A stretch of 64,000 nt of DNA from Clostridium_AD sp050717545 (GCF_050717545.1 NZ_JBOITN010000035.1:1-64000); one strand, 5' to 3'; positions 16,364-26,450 are shown, numbered from the stretch's first letter. Notes: generated from the sequence alone by a model not told the origin. A program made the numbers and translations.

Positions 16364-17146
16364 ATGAATATAGTTGTATGTTTAAAACAAGTTCCAGATA
16401 CAAACGAAGTTAAAATAGATCCTAAAACAGGAACCCTTATAAGAGAAGGAGTTCCATCAATAATAAATCCAGATGATAAAAATGCTTTAGAAGAATCTTT
16501 AAGATTAAAAGATGAACATGGTGCGCATGTGACTGTAATAAGCATGGGACCACCTCAAGCAGAAAAAGCATTAAGAGAAGCACTAGCTATGGGCGCTGAT
16601 GAAGCGATACTAGTATCTGATAGAGCATTTGCTGGAGCAGATACACTAGCTACATCTCATGCACTTGCTGCAACATTAAAGAAATTAGACTACGATGTAG
16701 TATTTGCTGGAAGACAAGCAATAGATGGAGATACAGCGCAAGTTGGACCAGAAATTGCAGAACATTTAAATCTTGCACAAATTACATATGTTGAAAAAGT
16801 TGATGTAATTGAGGGCGGATTAAAAGTTAGAAGAGCTTGGGAAGACGGATATGAAGATATCGAAGTTAAAACTCCTGTTCTTTTAACAGCTATAAAAGAA
16901 TTAAATGAGCCAAGATATATGAATATAAAAAGTATTTTTGAAATGTTCCAGACTAAAGAAGTAAAAGTTTGGAGTGCGGCAGATATCGGAGCAGACATAT
17001 CTTTGCTCGGACTTAAAGGATCACCAACAAAGGTTAAAAAGTCAATGACTAAAGAACCTAAGGGAAAAGGCGAATTGATACAATTGCCAGCAGGAGAAGC
17101 TGCATTATTTGTAGTTTCAAAATTAAAAGAAAATCACTATATCTAA
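16364..17146 (+). CDS. etfB: Electron-transfer flavoprotein beta subunit
   Basis: 260 residues. Partner of EtfA in the Bcd-Etf complex; in bifurcating types this subunit binds the FAD that splits the electron pair. Features: N-terminal CLKQVPDT, the nucleotide-binding region ISMGPPQAEKALREALAMGADEAIL and the ETF beta signature around VxxRRAWEDGYEDIEVKTPVLLT. Lies 14 bases after bcd. Confidence 0.95.
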   Translation: MNIVVCLKQVPDTNEVKIDPKTGTLIREGVPSIINPDDKNALEESLRLKDEHGAHVTVISMGPPQAEKALREALAMGADEAILVSDRAFAGADTLATSHALAATLKKLDYDVVFAGRQAIDGDTAQVGPEIAEHLNLAQITYVEKVDVIEGGLKVRRAWEDGYEDIEVKTPVLLTAIKELNEPRYMNIKSIFEMFQTKEVKVWSAADIGADISLLGLKGSPTKVKKSMTKEPKGKGELIQLPAGEAALFVVSKLKENHYI

Positions 17147-17166
17147 GACGTAGGAGGGATTAAGTT

Positions 17167-18174
17167 ATGAATTTAGAAGATTATAAGGGCGTATGGGTCT
17201 TTGCTGAGCAAAGAGACGGAGAACTTCAAAAGATTTCATTCGAACTTTTAGGTAAGGGACGAGAAATTGCTGATAAATTAGGAGAAGAATTAACAGCTGT
17301 ATTACTTGGTGATAAAACTGATGATATGGTGAAAGAATTAGTAGCATATGGAGCTGACAAAGTAATAGTTGCGAGTTCCCCACTTCTTGATCACTTTACA
17401 ACTGATGCATATGCAAAAGTAATATGTGATCTTGCAAATGCGCGAAAACCAGAAATAATATTTGTTGGAGCAACTTATTTAGGAAGAGATTTAGGTCCTA
17501 GAATATCAGCAAGACTTGCAACAGGTTTAACTGCAGATTGTACGTCATTAGATGTAGATACAGAGAACAACAATTTAATGATGACAAGACCAGCATTTGG
17601 AGGAAACTTAATGGCTACTATAGTTTGTGGTGATCATAGACCACAAATGGCTACTATTAGACCAGGAGTTTTTGATAAATTAGCTAGAGATGCTAGTAGA
17701 AGTTGCCCAGTTGAAAAAGTTACTGTAAATCTTAAGGAATCAGATATCAGAACTAAAAGTTTAGAAGTCGCACACGTTGCGCAAACGTTAGCTGATATTG
17801 GAGAAGCAAACATTATAGTATCTGGTGGTCGTGGAGTTGGAAGTAAAGAAAACTTCGCATTACTTGAAAAACTTGCAGTTACACTTGATGGTGTTGTTGG
17901 AGCTTCAAGAGCTGCAGTTGAAAATGAGTGGATAGATAAATCTGTTCAGGTAGGTCAAACAGGAAAAACTGTAAGACCAACAGTATATATAGCTTGTGGT
18001 ATTTCAGGAGCAATTCAGCATTTAGCTGGTATGCAAGATTCTGATTTCATAATAGCTATAAATACAGATGCAACCGCACCTATCATGAAAGCTGCTGATG
18101 TAGCAGTAGCTGGAGATTTCTTAAAAGTTATTCCAGAAATGATAGCTCAAATAAATACATTAAGAAATAAATAA
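17167..18174 (+). CDS. etfA: Electron-transfer flavoprotein alpha subunit
   Basis: 335 residues. The C-terminal FAD domain shows SGGRGVGSKENF, GASRAAVENEW, QVGQTGKTVRPTVYIACGIS and the end motif INTDATAPIMKAADVAVAGD. The N-terminus lacks the extra 4Fe-4S ferredoxin domain found in some bifurcating EtfA proteins. Completes the Bcd-EtfAB complex; 20 bases after etfB. Confidence 0.95.
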   Translation: MNLEDYKGVWVFAEQRDGELQKISFELLGKGREIADKLGEELTAVLLGDKTDDMVKELVAYGADKVIVASSPLLDHFTTDAYAKVICDLANARKPEIIFVGATYLGRDLGPRISARLATGLTADCTSLDVDTENNNLMMTRPAFGGNLMATIVCGDHRPQMATIRPGVFDKLARDASRSCPVEKVTVNLKESDIRTKSLEVAHVAQTLADIGEANIIVSGGRGVGSKENFALLEKLAVTLDGVVGASRAAVENEWIDKSVQVGQTGKTVRPTVYIACGISGAIQHLAGMQDSDFIIAINTDATAPIMKAADVAVAGDFLKVIPEMIAQINTLRNK

Positions 18175-18319
18175 ATAGTTTTTAGATAGAGAGAGCCTAT
18201 TATAATAATAAATTCGCACAATATACTTGGCCTAATGTTAATATTTAGTATTAGATTAAGTTTTAAATATAGGTAATACCTTTATTTTAGTGAAAAATAA
18301 ATTCGAGGAGTGTGTTATT

Positions 18320-19168
18320 ATGAAAAAGATTTTTGTACTTGGCGCTGGAACTATGGGAGCAGGTATCGTTCAAACATTTGCAGTAAGCGGATGCGAAGTA
18401 ATAATGAGAGATATTAAAGATGAATTTGTTGATAGAGGACTTGCAACAATTAAAAAGAATTTAGAAAGATTAGTTAAAAAAGAAAAAATCACTCAAGCAC
18501 AAATGGAAGAAATACTTTCAAGAATTACAGGAACTACTGATATGCAACTGGCAGCAGACTGTGATTTAGTAGTTGAAGCAGCTGTAGAAATCATGAAAAT
18601 AAAGAAAGAAATTTTTGCAGAGCTTGATAAAATCTGTAAACCAGAAACTATCTTATCATCAAATACATCATCACTTTCTATAACTGAAGTAGGAGCTGCT
18701 ACAAGTAGACCTGATAAGGTTATAGGGATGCATTTCTTTAATCCAGCTCCAATGATGAAGCTTGTAGAAATAATTAAGGGAATGGGAACATCAGATGAAA
18801 CTTTCGATGCAGTTAAAGAAATTGCAATTGCTATCGGTAAAGATCCAGTTGAAGTTGCAGAGGCTCCAGGTTTTGTTGTAAATAGAATATTAATTCCAAT
18901 GGTTAACGAAGCTATAGGAATCCTTGCAGAAGGTATTGCATCTGCAGAAGATATTGATAAAGCAATGAAACTTGGTGCTAATCACCCAATGGGTCCTTTA
19001 GGACTAGGAGATCTTATAGGTCTTGATGTATGTCTTGCTATAATGGATGTTTTATATACTGAGACTGGAGATACTAAGTACAGAGCTCATAGTCTTTTAA
19101 GAAAATATGTTAGAGGCGGATTACTAGGAAGAAAAACTAAAAAAGGAATATTTGATTATTCAAAATAA
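18320..19168 (+). CDS. hbd: 3-hydroxybutyryl-CoA dehydrogenase
   Basis: 282 residues. Reduces acetoacetyl-CoA to 3-hydroxybutyryl-CoA with NAD(P)H. Rossmann motif LGAGTMGAGIV (~6-16), catalytic His in MHFFNPAPMMKLVEI, and the C-terminal helical dimer domain with NRILIPMVNEAI and GANHPMGPL. An in-frame GTG at 18290 exists, but GAGGAG at 18304-18309 fits ATG 18320, which begins at the conserved KKIFVLGAG. Last gene of the butyrate operon; a terminator follows. Confidence 0.95.
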   Translation: MKKIFVLGAGTMGAGIVQTFAVSGCEVIMRDIKDEFVDRGLATIKKNLERLVKKEKITQAQMEEILSRITGTTDMQLAADCDLVVEAAVEIMKIKKEIFAELDKICKPETILSSNTSSLSITEVGAATSRPDKVIGMHFFNPAPMMKLVEIIKGMGTSDETFDAVKEIAIAIGKDPVEVAEAPGFVVNRILIPMVNEAIGILAEGIASAEDIDKAMKLGANHPMGPLGLGDLIGLDVCLAIMDVLYTETGDTKYRAHSLLRKYVRGGLLGRKTKKGIFDYSK

Positions 19169-19196
19169 GATAATATTTTGAATGTTGAAATTAGAG

Positions 19197-19237
19197 AGCA
19201 TTCTAGCCTATATAGGGTGGGAGTGCTTTTTTTTTAT
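19197..19237 (+). terminator. Terminator of the butyrate operon
   Basis: AGCATTCTAGCC (19198-19209) pairs imperfectly with GGTGGGAGTGCT (19216-19227), then nine or more T. Confidence 0.75.
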
Positions 19238-19445
19238 AAAAAAACAACTACTATACTGTAAAAAAATAAAACAATTGTAAGTAGGATTACAAATTATATT
19301 GTATGAATATAGATTTTGCAATGTTAAAGTTATATAATTCACAATGTAGTAAATAAATAACAAAGTCATAACAAATATTGTAAATATGTAATATTAACGG
19401 TATAAAAATATATACAGCTATATTTAAAAATGGAGGGGAAATATA

Positions 19446-20612
19446 ATGAATAGATTTACGTTACCAAGAGATATTTACTTTGGAGAAAATTCATTAGACA
19501 TGTTAAAAACTTTAAAAGGGAAAAAAGCAGTAATAGTTACTGGTGGAAGTTCGATGAAAAAATTTGGATTCTTAGATAAAGTTGAGGCGTATCTAAATGA
19601 AGCGGGAATAGAAGTTAAACATATTACTGGAGTAGAACCAGACCCATCAGTAGATACAGTTATGAAGGGTGCAGCAGTAATGAGAGAATTTGAGCCAGAC
19701 TGGATAGTATCAATAGGTGGAGGTTCGCCTATTGACGCAGCTAAAGCTATGTGGATTTTTTATGAGTATCCAGAGTTTACTTTTGAAGAGGCTGTTATAC
19801 CATTTGGTATTCCTGACTTAAGACAAAAAGCTAAATTTATAGCTATACCATCAACTAGTGGAACTGCAACTGAAGTAACAGCATTTTCAGTAATTACAGA
19901 TTATAAAGCAAAAATAAAATATCCTTTAGCAGATTTCAACTTAACCCCAGATATAGCTATAGTTGATCCATCACTTGCTCAAACGATGCCACCGAAACTA
20001 GTAGCTCATACAGGTATGGATGCAATGACTCATGCATTTGAGGCTTATGTAGCAGGACTTCATTCAAGCTTTTCAGATCCCCTTGCAATGCAAGCTATAA
20101 CTATGATTAAAGATAATTTAGTAAATTCATTTAATGGAGATGTACAGGCTAGAGATGAAATGCATATTGCACAATGTCTAGCTGGAATGGCATTTTCAAA
20201 TGCATTATTAGGAATATCTCATAGCATGGCACATAAAATAGGTGGTGTATTCCATGTTGCACACGGTTTAGCAAATGCGATACTTCTTCCCCACGTTATA
20301 GATTTTAATAAAAAATCTTGCGGTGCTAGGTATGCTACAATCGCTAGAACTTTAAAACTTGCTGGAAATACAGATGATGAATTAATAAATTCATTAACTG
20401 ATATGATAAAGGATTTAAATAAAGTTCTAAATATACCAGCATCCTTTATAGAAAATGGAATGACTAAAGAAGAGTTTGATGAAAATATAGAATTTATAGC
20501 TGAAAATGCCCTAAAAGATGCATGTACAGGTTCTAATCCAAGACCAATAAACGTTGATGAAATGAGAAAATTATTAACTTGTTCATTTACAGGAGAGAAA
20601 GTTGATTTTTAA
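19446..20612 (+). CDS. Iron-dependent alcohol dehydrogenase (butanol/ethanol type)
   Basis: 388 residues, group III iron alcohol dehydrogenase. Coenzyme motif GGSPIDAAKA (~96-105), the PSTSGTATEVTAFSVI region, and iron ligands in GMDAMTHAFEAY (Asp, His) and SHSMAHKIGGVFHVAHG (two His). It should reduce acetaldehyde or butyraldehyde with NAD(P)H as a reductant sink, in keeping with the butyrate operon upstream, from which it is separated by a terminator. It has its own GGAGGGG ribosome site. Coenzyme and substrate preference cannot be read from sequence. Confidence 0.9.
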   Translation: MNRFTLPRDIYFGENSLDMLKTLKGKKAVIVTGGSSMKKFGFLDKVEAYLNEAGIEVKHITGVEPDPSVDTVMKGAAVMREFEPDWIVSIGGGSPIDAAKAMWIFYEYPEFTFEEAVIPFGIPDLRQKAKFIAIPSTSGTATEVTAFSVITDYKAKIKYPLADFNLTPDIAIVDPSLAQTMPPKLVAHTGMDAMTHAFEAYVAGLHSSFSDPLAMQAITMIKDNLVNSFNGDVQARDEMHIAQCLAGMAFSNALLGISHSMAHKIGGVFHVAHGLANAILLPHVIDFNKKSCGARYATIARTLKLAGNTDDELINSLTDMIKDLNKVLNIPASFIENGMTKEEFDENIEFIAENALKDACTGSNPRPINVDEMRKLLTCSFTGEKVDF

Positions 20613-20686
20613 TATAAAATATGTGATAGAAATTAAATAGTAATTGTATAATTTTTGTGAATGTATAGTAGTTAAATAATTAGGAA

Positions 20687-20743
20687 GTAGACAGTTAGTA
20701 AACAGCATTAGTGTTTCTATGCTCTTTATTATCTGTCTATTTT
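20687..20743 (+). terminator. Terminator of the alcohol dehydrogenase gene
   Basis: Outer stem AGTAGACAG/CTGTCTATT with an inner stem AGCAT/ATGCT, then TTTT. Long and imperfect. Confidence 0.55.
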
Positions 20744-20903
20744 AGTATAGGAATTTATGTTGGTAAAGATTTTACCTGAAATTAAATTTAATATATTTTA
20801 GTTTTGTGGTAAAATAAAATTAGTATAAATATATCAGAGTAATGAAAATTTAAATGTATTACATAAATGAACTAAAATCGTCGATGAATATGGAGGCAAA
20901 AAA

Positions 20904-21776
20904 ATGTATAAAATAGTTGAAAAAAGAGCATTAGCACCTCAAATATTTTTAATGGATATTGAGGCGCCAAGAGTAGCGAAATCAGCAAAACCAGGTCAAT
21001 TTGTAATTGTAAAAATGGATGAAAAAGGTGAAAGAATACCTTTAACAATTAGTAATTATGATGCTTCGCGAGGTACAGTTACTATAGTGGTTCAAACAAT
21101 AGGCTGTTCAACAAAAGAAATGGAAAATTACGAAATTGGTGATTCGTTTTCAGATTTTGTAGGCCCGCTTGGACAAGCATCTGAATTAATGAGTGAAAGC
21201 ATTGAAGATTTAAAGAAAAAGAAAATAGTGTTTGTAGCTGGAGGCCTTGGAACAGCACCAGTTTACCCACAAGTTAAATGGCTTAGTGAACAAGGCGTTA
21301 AGGCAGATGTAATAATAGGCGCAAAGGCTAAAGATTATGTAATTATGGAAGAAGAAATGAAAGAAGTAGCAGGGGATGTTTATCCATGCACTGATGACGG
21401 TTCATATGGATACAAAGGACTTGTTACAAATAAATTAAAAGAATTAGTTCAAATTGATGGCAAAAAATATGATTTAGTTGTTTCAATTGGACCAATGATA
21501 ATGATGAAATTTGTCTGTAAATTAACTGAAGAACTTGGAATATCTACTATTGTAAGTATGAACCCTATTATGATAGACGGGACAGGTATGTGTGGAGGAT
21601 GTAGACTCACTGTAGACGGCGTAACTAAGTTTGCTTGCGTTGATGGACCAGAATTTGATGGACATAAGGTTAATTTCGATGAAGCAATGAGAAGACAAAC
21701 AATGTATAAAACTCAAGAGAATTCAGAAAATGAAGGCATTAAAGCAGGTTGCGGTCTATTAGGAGGTACTAAGTAA
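20904..21776 (+). CDS. nfnA: NfnA: NADH-dependent ferredoxin:NADP oxidoreductase, small subunit
   Basis: 290 residues. An FNR-like flavoprotein: FAD motif PLTISNYD, NAD region VFVAGGLGTAPVYPQ, and a C-terminal [2Fe-2S] site with GMCGGCRLTVDG and FACVDGPEFDGH. With NfnB it couples NADH and reduced ferredoxin to make NADPH (bifurcating transhydrogenase, cytoplasmic). Its stop overlaps the start of nfnB by one base (TAATG), typical of coupled subunits. Confidence 0.9.
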   Translation: MYKIVEKRALAPQIFLMDIEAPRVAKSAKPGQFVIVKMDEKGERIPLTISNYDASRGTVTIVVQTIGCSTKEMENYEIGDSFSDFVGPLGQASELMSESIEDLKKKKIVFVAGGLGTAPVYPQVKWLSEQGVKADVIIGAKAKDYVIMEEEMKEVAGDVYPCTDDGSYGYKGLVTNKLKELVQIDGKKYDLVVSIGPMIMMKFVCKLTEELGISTIVSMNPIMIDGTGMCGGCRLTVDGVTKFACVDGPEFDGHKVNFDEAMRRQTMYKTQENSENEGIKAGCGLLGGTK

Positions 21777-23158
21777 TGAGTAAAATGAAAAGAGTTCCAG
21801 TATCAGAGCAAGATCCAAAAATAAGAGCAACTAATTTTGAAGAGGTATGCCTAGGATATACGGAAGATGAAGCGGTTGAGGAAGCCACAAGATGTCTAAA
21901 CTGTAAAAAACCAATGTGCGTCACTAAATGTCCAGTAGCAATAGATATTCCTGGGTTTATTCAGCACGTTAAGAATAGAGAATTTGTAGATGCAGTTAAA
22001 GTAATTGCAAAATATAGTGCATTACCAGCAGTCTGTGGAAGAGTTTGCCCACAAGAAACTCAATGTGAAAGTAAATGTATATTAGGAATAAAAGGAGACG
22101 CAATTGCAATAGGCAAACTTGAAAGATTTGTAGGCGATTACTCAAGGACGCATAATGTTGATCTATCAGAGACAAAACCTAAAAATGGTATTAAGATTGC
22201 AGTAATTGGAAGTGGTCCATCAGGACTTACTTGCGCAGGCGATTTAGCTAAAGCTGGATATGATGTTACTATTTTCGAGGCACTTCATGAAGCCGGTGGA
22301 GTTTTGGTATATGGAATTCCAGAATTTAGATTGCCTAAAGAAACGGTTGTTAAACATGAGGTTGAAAATGTAAAGAAGTTAGGTGTTAAATTAGAAACAA
22401 ATGTAGTTGTAGGACGAACTGTAAAAATAAATGAGCTAATGGAAGATGAGGACTTTAAAGCAGTATTTATTGGCTCAGGTGCAGGACTTCCAATGTTTAT
22501 GGGAATTCCAGGAGAAAATTTAAATGGTGTATTTTCTGCTAACGAATTTTTAACCAGAAGCAACTTAATGAAAGCATTTAAGGATGGGTATAAAACTCCG
22601 ATAAGAGTAGGTGCGAAGGTTGCTGTTGTAGGCGGAGGGAATGTTGCCATGGACTCTGTGCGTACAGCAGTGAGACTTGGAGCAGAAGGACATATAGTTT
22701 ATAGAAGATCAGAATCAGAACTTCCAGCGAGAGCGGAAGAAGTGCATCACGCAAAAGAAGAGGGAGTTATAATGGATTTACTTGTGAATCCAGTTGAAAT
22801 CTTAGGAGACGAAAAAGGTAATGTAATAGGAATGAAATGTATAAGAATGAAGCTGGGAGAGCCTGATGCTTCAGGAAGACGTAGACCTATGGAAATTAAA
22901 GGATCAGAATTCACAATGGATGTAGATACAGTTATAATGTCACTGGGGACATCACCAAATCCATTAATTCCTTTAACGACAGAAGGTTTGGATATTAATA
23001 AACGTAAGTGTATAGTAACGGAAGAAGAAACGGGCTTAACTTCTATGAATAACGTCTATGCCGGTGGAGATGCTGTATCAGGAGCGGCTACAGTTATATT
23101 AGCTATGGAAGCAGGCAAAAAAGCTGCTAAAGCTATAGATAAATTGATATCAAAATAA
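21776..23158 (+). CDS. nfnB: NfnB: NADPH-binding large subunit (GltD-like)
   Basis: 460 residues, similar to the glutamate synthase small subunit. N-terminal two [4Fe-4S] sites (CLNCKKPMCVTKCPVAIDIPGF; CGRVCPQETQCESKC), FAD motif VIGSGPSGLTCAGDLAKAGY and NADPH motif VVGGGNVAMDSVRTAVRLGA. The absence of a large glutamate synthase gene and the linkage with an FNR-like small subunit identify it as NfnB rather than GltD. A strong terminator follows. Confidence 0.92.
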   Translation: MSKMKRVPVSEQDPKIRATNFEEVCLGYTEDEAVEEATRCLNCKKPMCVTKCPVAIDIPGFIQHVKNREFVDAVKVIAKYSALPAVCGRVCPQETQCESKCILGIKGDAIAIGKLERFVGDYSRTHNVDLSETKPKNGIKIAVIGSGPSGLTCAGDLAKAGYDVTIFEALHEAGGVLVYGIPEFRLPKETVVKHEVENVKKLGVKLETNVVVGRTVKINELMEDEDFKAVFIGSGAGLPMFMGIPGENLNGVFSANEFLTRSNLMKAFKDGYKTPIRVGAKVAVVGGGNVAMDSVRTAVRLGAEGHIVYRRSESELPARAEEVHHAKEEGVIMDLLVNPVEILGDEKGNVIGMKCIRMKLGEPDASGRRRPMEIKGSEFTMDVDTVIMSLGTSPNPLIPLTTEGLDINKRKCIVTEEETGLTSMNNVYAGGDAVSGAATVILAMEAGKKAAKAIDKLISK

Positions 23159-23184
23159 GAAAGATTAATAGATTGTAACTTAAA

Positions 23185-23220
23185 CAACTCCATGAACAAA
23201 AGTTTATGGAGTTGTTTTTT
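23185..23220 (+). terminator. Terminator of nfnAB
   Basis: CAACTCCATGAAC (23185-23197) pairs with GTTTATGGAGTTG (23202-23214) across AAAA, followed by TTTTTT. Confidence 0.9.
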
Positions 23221-23312
23221 AATAAAAATTAAAAAAAATTGAAGAAAGTTGTGAAAAAAGTCGAGGACAGTTAACAACTATTTGGTATAATAATTATATA
23301 GGAGGTTCAAAA

Positions 23313-23729
23313 ATGTTAATGGATAAAGTGAATAAGTATTACACTAAGCAATATGATTTTAACTGCGCGGAAGTAATAATCTACGCAGCAAATGACGAAT
23401 ACAATATGAACTTAACAAGCGAAACATTTAAAACTATGTCATCATTTGGTGGTGGTATGGGTATAGAGAGCGTATGTGGAGCGATAACAGGATCGCTTGC
23501 AGTTATAGGAATACTATTTACTATTGAAAAAGCTCATGAGGGAGATAGAGTTAAAAAGCTTTGCCAGGAACTAATCCAAAAATTTGAAGCGAAATTAAGT
23601 ACGAATAATTGTGGAATACTTAAAGCAAAATATAAAACAGAAGAAGTGGGTTGTAGAGTAATGATAGAAACTGCGACGCAGATATTAGACGAAATTGTAT
23701 GCCGTGAGTTAAAAGCGAGCGTGAATTAG
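23313..23729 (+). CDS. C_GCAxxG_C_C family protein
   Basis: 138 residues with the Cys pattern that names the family: DFNCAE, SVCGAITG, STNNCGILK and EVGCRVMI. The family is thought to bind a metal or redox cofactor and often stands near electron-transfer genes; the biochemical role is not settled. Ribosome site GGAGG. 32 bases ahead of the ogg gene and probably cotranscribed. Confidence 0.82.
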   Translation: MLMDKVNKYYTKQYDFNCAEVIIYAANDEYNMNLTSETFKTMSSFGGGMGIESVCGAITGSLAVIGILFTIEKAHEGDRVKKLCQELIQKFEAKLSTNNCGILKAKYKTEEVGCRVMIETATQILDEIVCRELKASVN

Positions 23730-23761
23730 AAATTAATAATTGGGCAAAGAAAGGAAAGATT

Positions 23762-24643
23762 ATGGATTATAAAAATATAGAATCATTTAATGAAGGTATT
23801 ATTATAAAAGATGTAGAAAATTTTAAATTAGATCATATATTCGAATGTGGGCAATGTTTTAGATGGAACAAACAAGATAACGGTAATTACATAGGAGTTG
23901 CTTGCGGCAAGGTTATAGAAATTGAAAAGAAAGATAATGACGTAAAAATATATAATATAAATAAGGATGAATTTAACCGGATTTGGTGTTATTATTTCGA
24001 CCTTAAAAGGGATTATACAGCTATCAAAGAAAAATTTGAGAAGGATCCTCTTCTTAAAAGATCGGTAAACTTTGGTCATGGCATCAGACTGTTACAGCAG
24101 GAACCATTTGAACTTACCATATCATTTATAATATCTTCAAATAATAGAATCCCTATGATAAAAAGAGCTATAGATAAATTAAGCCTAAAGTGGGGCAAAG
24201 CGCTAGAATATAAAGGGGAAACATATTTTGCGTTTCCAACTGTTGATGAACTAGAATTAGCATCTTTAGAAGAAATTCAAAGTTGCGGGTTAGGGTTTAG
24301 ATCCAAATATGTAAAAGATACGGTACATAGAGTTCATTCTGGTGAGGTTAATTTGGAATTTATTAAATCGCAAAGTGATGATGTTTGTCACGAAGAGTTA
24401 CAAAAACTTAGTGGTATTGGACCAAAGGTTTCAGATTGTATCATGCTTTTTTCTATGCAAAAATACTCTGCTTTCCCGGTGGATGTATGGGTTAAGAGAG
24501 CTATGCAATTCTTTTATTTAGCACCAGATGTGTCATTGCCTAAAATAAGGATTTTTGCTAGAGATAAATTTGAAGACCTAGCAGGGTTTGCGCAACAATA
24601 TTTATTTTATTATGCAAGAGAAAATAATATAAAAATAGAATAA
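23762..24643 (+). CDS. ogg: 8-oxoguanine DNA glycosylase/AP lyase
   Basis: 293 residues, OGG1-type. It removes 8-oxoguanine from DNA and cuts the strand. N-terminal antiparallel domain with FECGQCFRWN, then the helix-hairpin-helix (LSGIGPKVSDCIMLFSM, ~218-234), catalytic Lys in GLGFRSKYV and catalytic Asp in AFPVDVWVKRAM. Length and motif spacing are usual. Confidence 0.92.
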   Translation: MDYKNIESFNEGIIIKDVENFKLDHIFECGQCFRWNKQDNGNYIGVACGKVIEIEKKDNDVKIYNINKDEFNRIWCYYFDLKRDYTAIKEKFEKDPLLKRSVNFGHGIRLLQQEPFELTISFIISSNNRIPMIKRAIDKLSLKWGKALEYKGETYFAFPTVDELELASLEEIQSCGLGFRSKYVKDTVHRVHSGEVNLEFIKSQSDDVCHEELQKLSGIGPKVSDCIMLFSMQKYSAFPVDVWVKRAMQFFYLAPDVSLPKIRIFARDKFEDLAGFAQQYLFYYARENNIKIE

Positions 24644-24768
24644 TTTATAGAAAAGTAAGCAAAATAAATAATGAAGGTTATTATTGAAACTATCCCGCAG
24701 AAGTCTTGGGAATTATGTTGTTAATTAATTAATAAGTTAAAGAATATAAGAATGAAGAGGATAAAGAA

Positions 24769-25476
24769 ATGAAAAAAATATGTAATTCTATTAGAATTAA
24801 TGTTAAGCAGCATAAACAATTTATTATATTAACATTAGTATCGCTGTTATTTGTATATATTGGATACGAATATTATTTTAAGTATTCATATATGGTGAGA
24901 AACCCTAATATACTAAAAGAAGTTATTCTTTCTTATGGAAATTTTAGCGTTTTAGTTTTCATACTTATGCAGATTTTTCAAGTAGTTATTTTCTTTATAC
25001 CGGGTGAATTTATACAAGTTGCCGGAGGGTATATTTTTGGTGCTTTGCCGGGCGCGGTGATATCTCTAGTAGGCATTACATTTGGAAGCATAATTGTATA
25101 TTTGATAGCTAACAGTTATGGTAAACCGTATGTTGAAAAAATAATGATGAAAAAGAAAATAAAGTTTTTCAGAAAAATACTAACTGTGGGAAGTAAAAAA
25201 AGTGTTGTATTTATATTTTATTTAATTCCGGGAATACCAAAGGATGCTTTGGCATACATATGTGGAATATCAGATATTTCTTTTAAAGATTTTATTATAT
25301 ATTCAACTCTGGGTAGAATTCCTGCAATTGTTATTTCCTCATATTTTGGTCAAGAAATATATGCACAAGATTATACAACTTTGATTACTATAGGAGTTAC
25401 CATGAGTATAATATTCGCATTAGGGATTTTTAAAGGTAATAGTATAATTCACAATATAATTAAAAAGAAAAAATAA
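24769..25476 (+). CDS. TVP38/TMEM64 (DedA/VTT-type) membrane protein
   Basis: 235 residues with about six hydrophobic segments. The SNARE-associated/VTT signature is visible as FFIPGEFIQVAGGYIFGALPG and GITFGSIIVYLIANSYG, with a later YLIPGIPKDALAYICG. Members act in lipid scrambling or membrane homeostasis. The stop codon lies inside the following terminator stem. Confidence 0.88.
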   Translation: MKKICNSIRINVKQHKQFIILTLVSLLFVYIGYEYYFKYSYMVRNPNILKEVILSYGNFSVLVFILMQIFQVVIFFIPGEFIQVAGGYIFGALPGAVISLVGITFGSIIVYLIANSYGKPYVEKIMMKKKIKFFRKILTVGSKKSVVFIFYLIPGIPKDALAYICGISDISFKDFIIYSTLGRIPAIVISSYFGQEIYAQDYTTLITIGVTMSIIFALGIFKGNSIIHNIIKKKK

Positions 25477-25503
25477 CTAGACCACAATCTAGTTATTTTT
25501 TAA
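25471..25503. terminator. Bidirectional terminator shared by convergent genes
   Basis: AAATAACTAGA (25471-25481) and TCTAGTTATTT (25488-25498) form a perfect stem. Both convergent reading frames end inside it. Confidence 0.85.
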
Positions 25504-26151
25504 TGATGATTTGTATAAACACCATAGTATTAGGCTGCATATAGCAATTAAGGTAATCATTAATAATGCACAATGAAAGAAAAATGTCTGTGGAAGAATT
25601 GTTATTATTGGATCAAGATTGATATCAAATAGCCAGTAATCATTATTGAAGAAAATGTGGTGGAATGTAGTAAAACTTTTGTCGAAATTTATTAAAAAAG
25701 GTATAAGCAATAAGATAGGCAATATAATAAGAAGAATGGAGCTAATTTTCAAATATTTTGTATGTTTATGTTTTTTATTTATAATTATACCTATAATACT
25801 TATTATTATAGAGCAAAACAATATTACTTTGAGCTTATCAAATATTATTTTAACTTCTTTAAAATGAATTTTACCGTGCTCGGATGAAGGTAGGGTTGGA
25901 AGATTAAATTCTTCTGTTGTATTTTGGGTTAAATATGTGATAACGTAATTATAATTAGCTTTTAGTTCACTTTTGTTTATTCCTGTTGAGGACTCAATAT
26001 TAAGAGCATTAATGTCAACATAATATAATGGCTTAAAAAGCAAAGTAAAATATACACTTAATGTTATAAAAATAAAAGTAAAACTTAAAATAAAAATGGC
26101 TTTTAATGAAAAACTAAAAAATCTGTTAATTGGTTTATGTAAAATGCTCAT
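25489..26151 (-). CDS. TIGR01906/DUF1461-type integral membrane protein
   Basis: 220 residues with about five membrane helices: one near the N-terminus (~13-37), a long extracytoplasmic loop with YYLTQNTTEEFNLP-like text and SEHGKIHFKEVK, then a C-terminal helix cluster. The HF(K)E..H(I)/DVK region is typical of the DUF1461 family of unknown function. Upstream in-frame ATG 26295 exists, but AGAGGTGA just before ATG 26151 marks the likely start. Confidence 0.75.
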   Translation of the reverse strand: MSILHKPINRFFSFSLKAIFILSFTFIFITLSVYFTLLFKPLYYVDINALNIESSTGINKSELKANYNYVITYLTQNTTEEFNLPTLPSSEHGKIHFKEVKIIFDKLKVILFCSIIISIIGIIINKKHKHTKYLKISSILLIILPILLLIPFLINFDKSFTTFHHIFFNNDYWLFDINLDPIITILPQTFFFHCALLMITLIAICSLILWCLYKSSLKNN

Positions 26152-26341
26152 AAAATCACCTCTAATAGTGATTTTATCAATAAATGATAATATATTCAAT
26201 ACTATTATATCTAACAAGTTAAATGTATAATAATTACAATAAATAATAGAGCAAACAAGCGAAAAACTATATAATACAGTGTTAAACAAAGGCAATTTGT
26301 TTGTTTAGCTATAAATGGGATAATATATGGTGTATACCAAT

Positions 26342-26370
26342 TTGATATTATGATGATAATAAATTAGTAT
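26342..26370 (+). promoter_or_regulatory. groESL promoter
   Basis: TTGATA (26342-26347), 17 bases, TAGTAT (26365-26370). The CIRCE element starts about 10 bases after the expected transcription start, as is usual. Confidence 0.6.
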
Positions 26371-26387
26371 ATAAGGTATAGATGATG

Positions 26388-26414
26388 TTAGCACTCAAAT
26401 GTGTTGAGTGCTAA
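26388..26414. promoter_or_regulatory. CIRCE operator (HrcA site)
   Basis: A perfect TTAGCACTC-N9-GAGTGCTAA. HrcA bound here represses groESL until heat shock. Confidence 0.97.
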
Positions 26415-26450
26415 CAAAAGAAAATAAAAATATAAAAGGAGGGGTTTAAA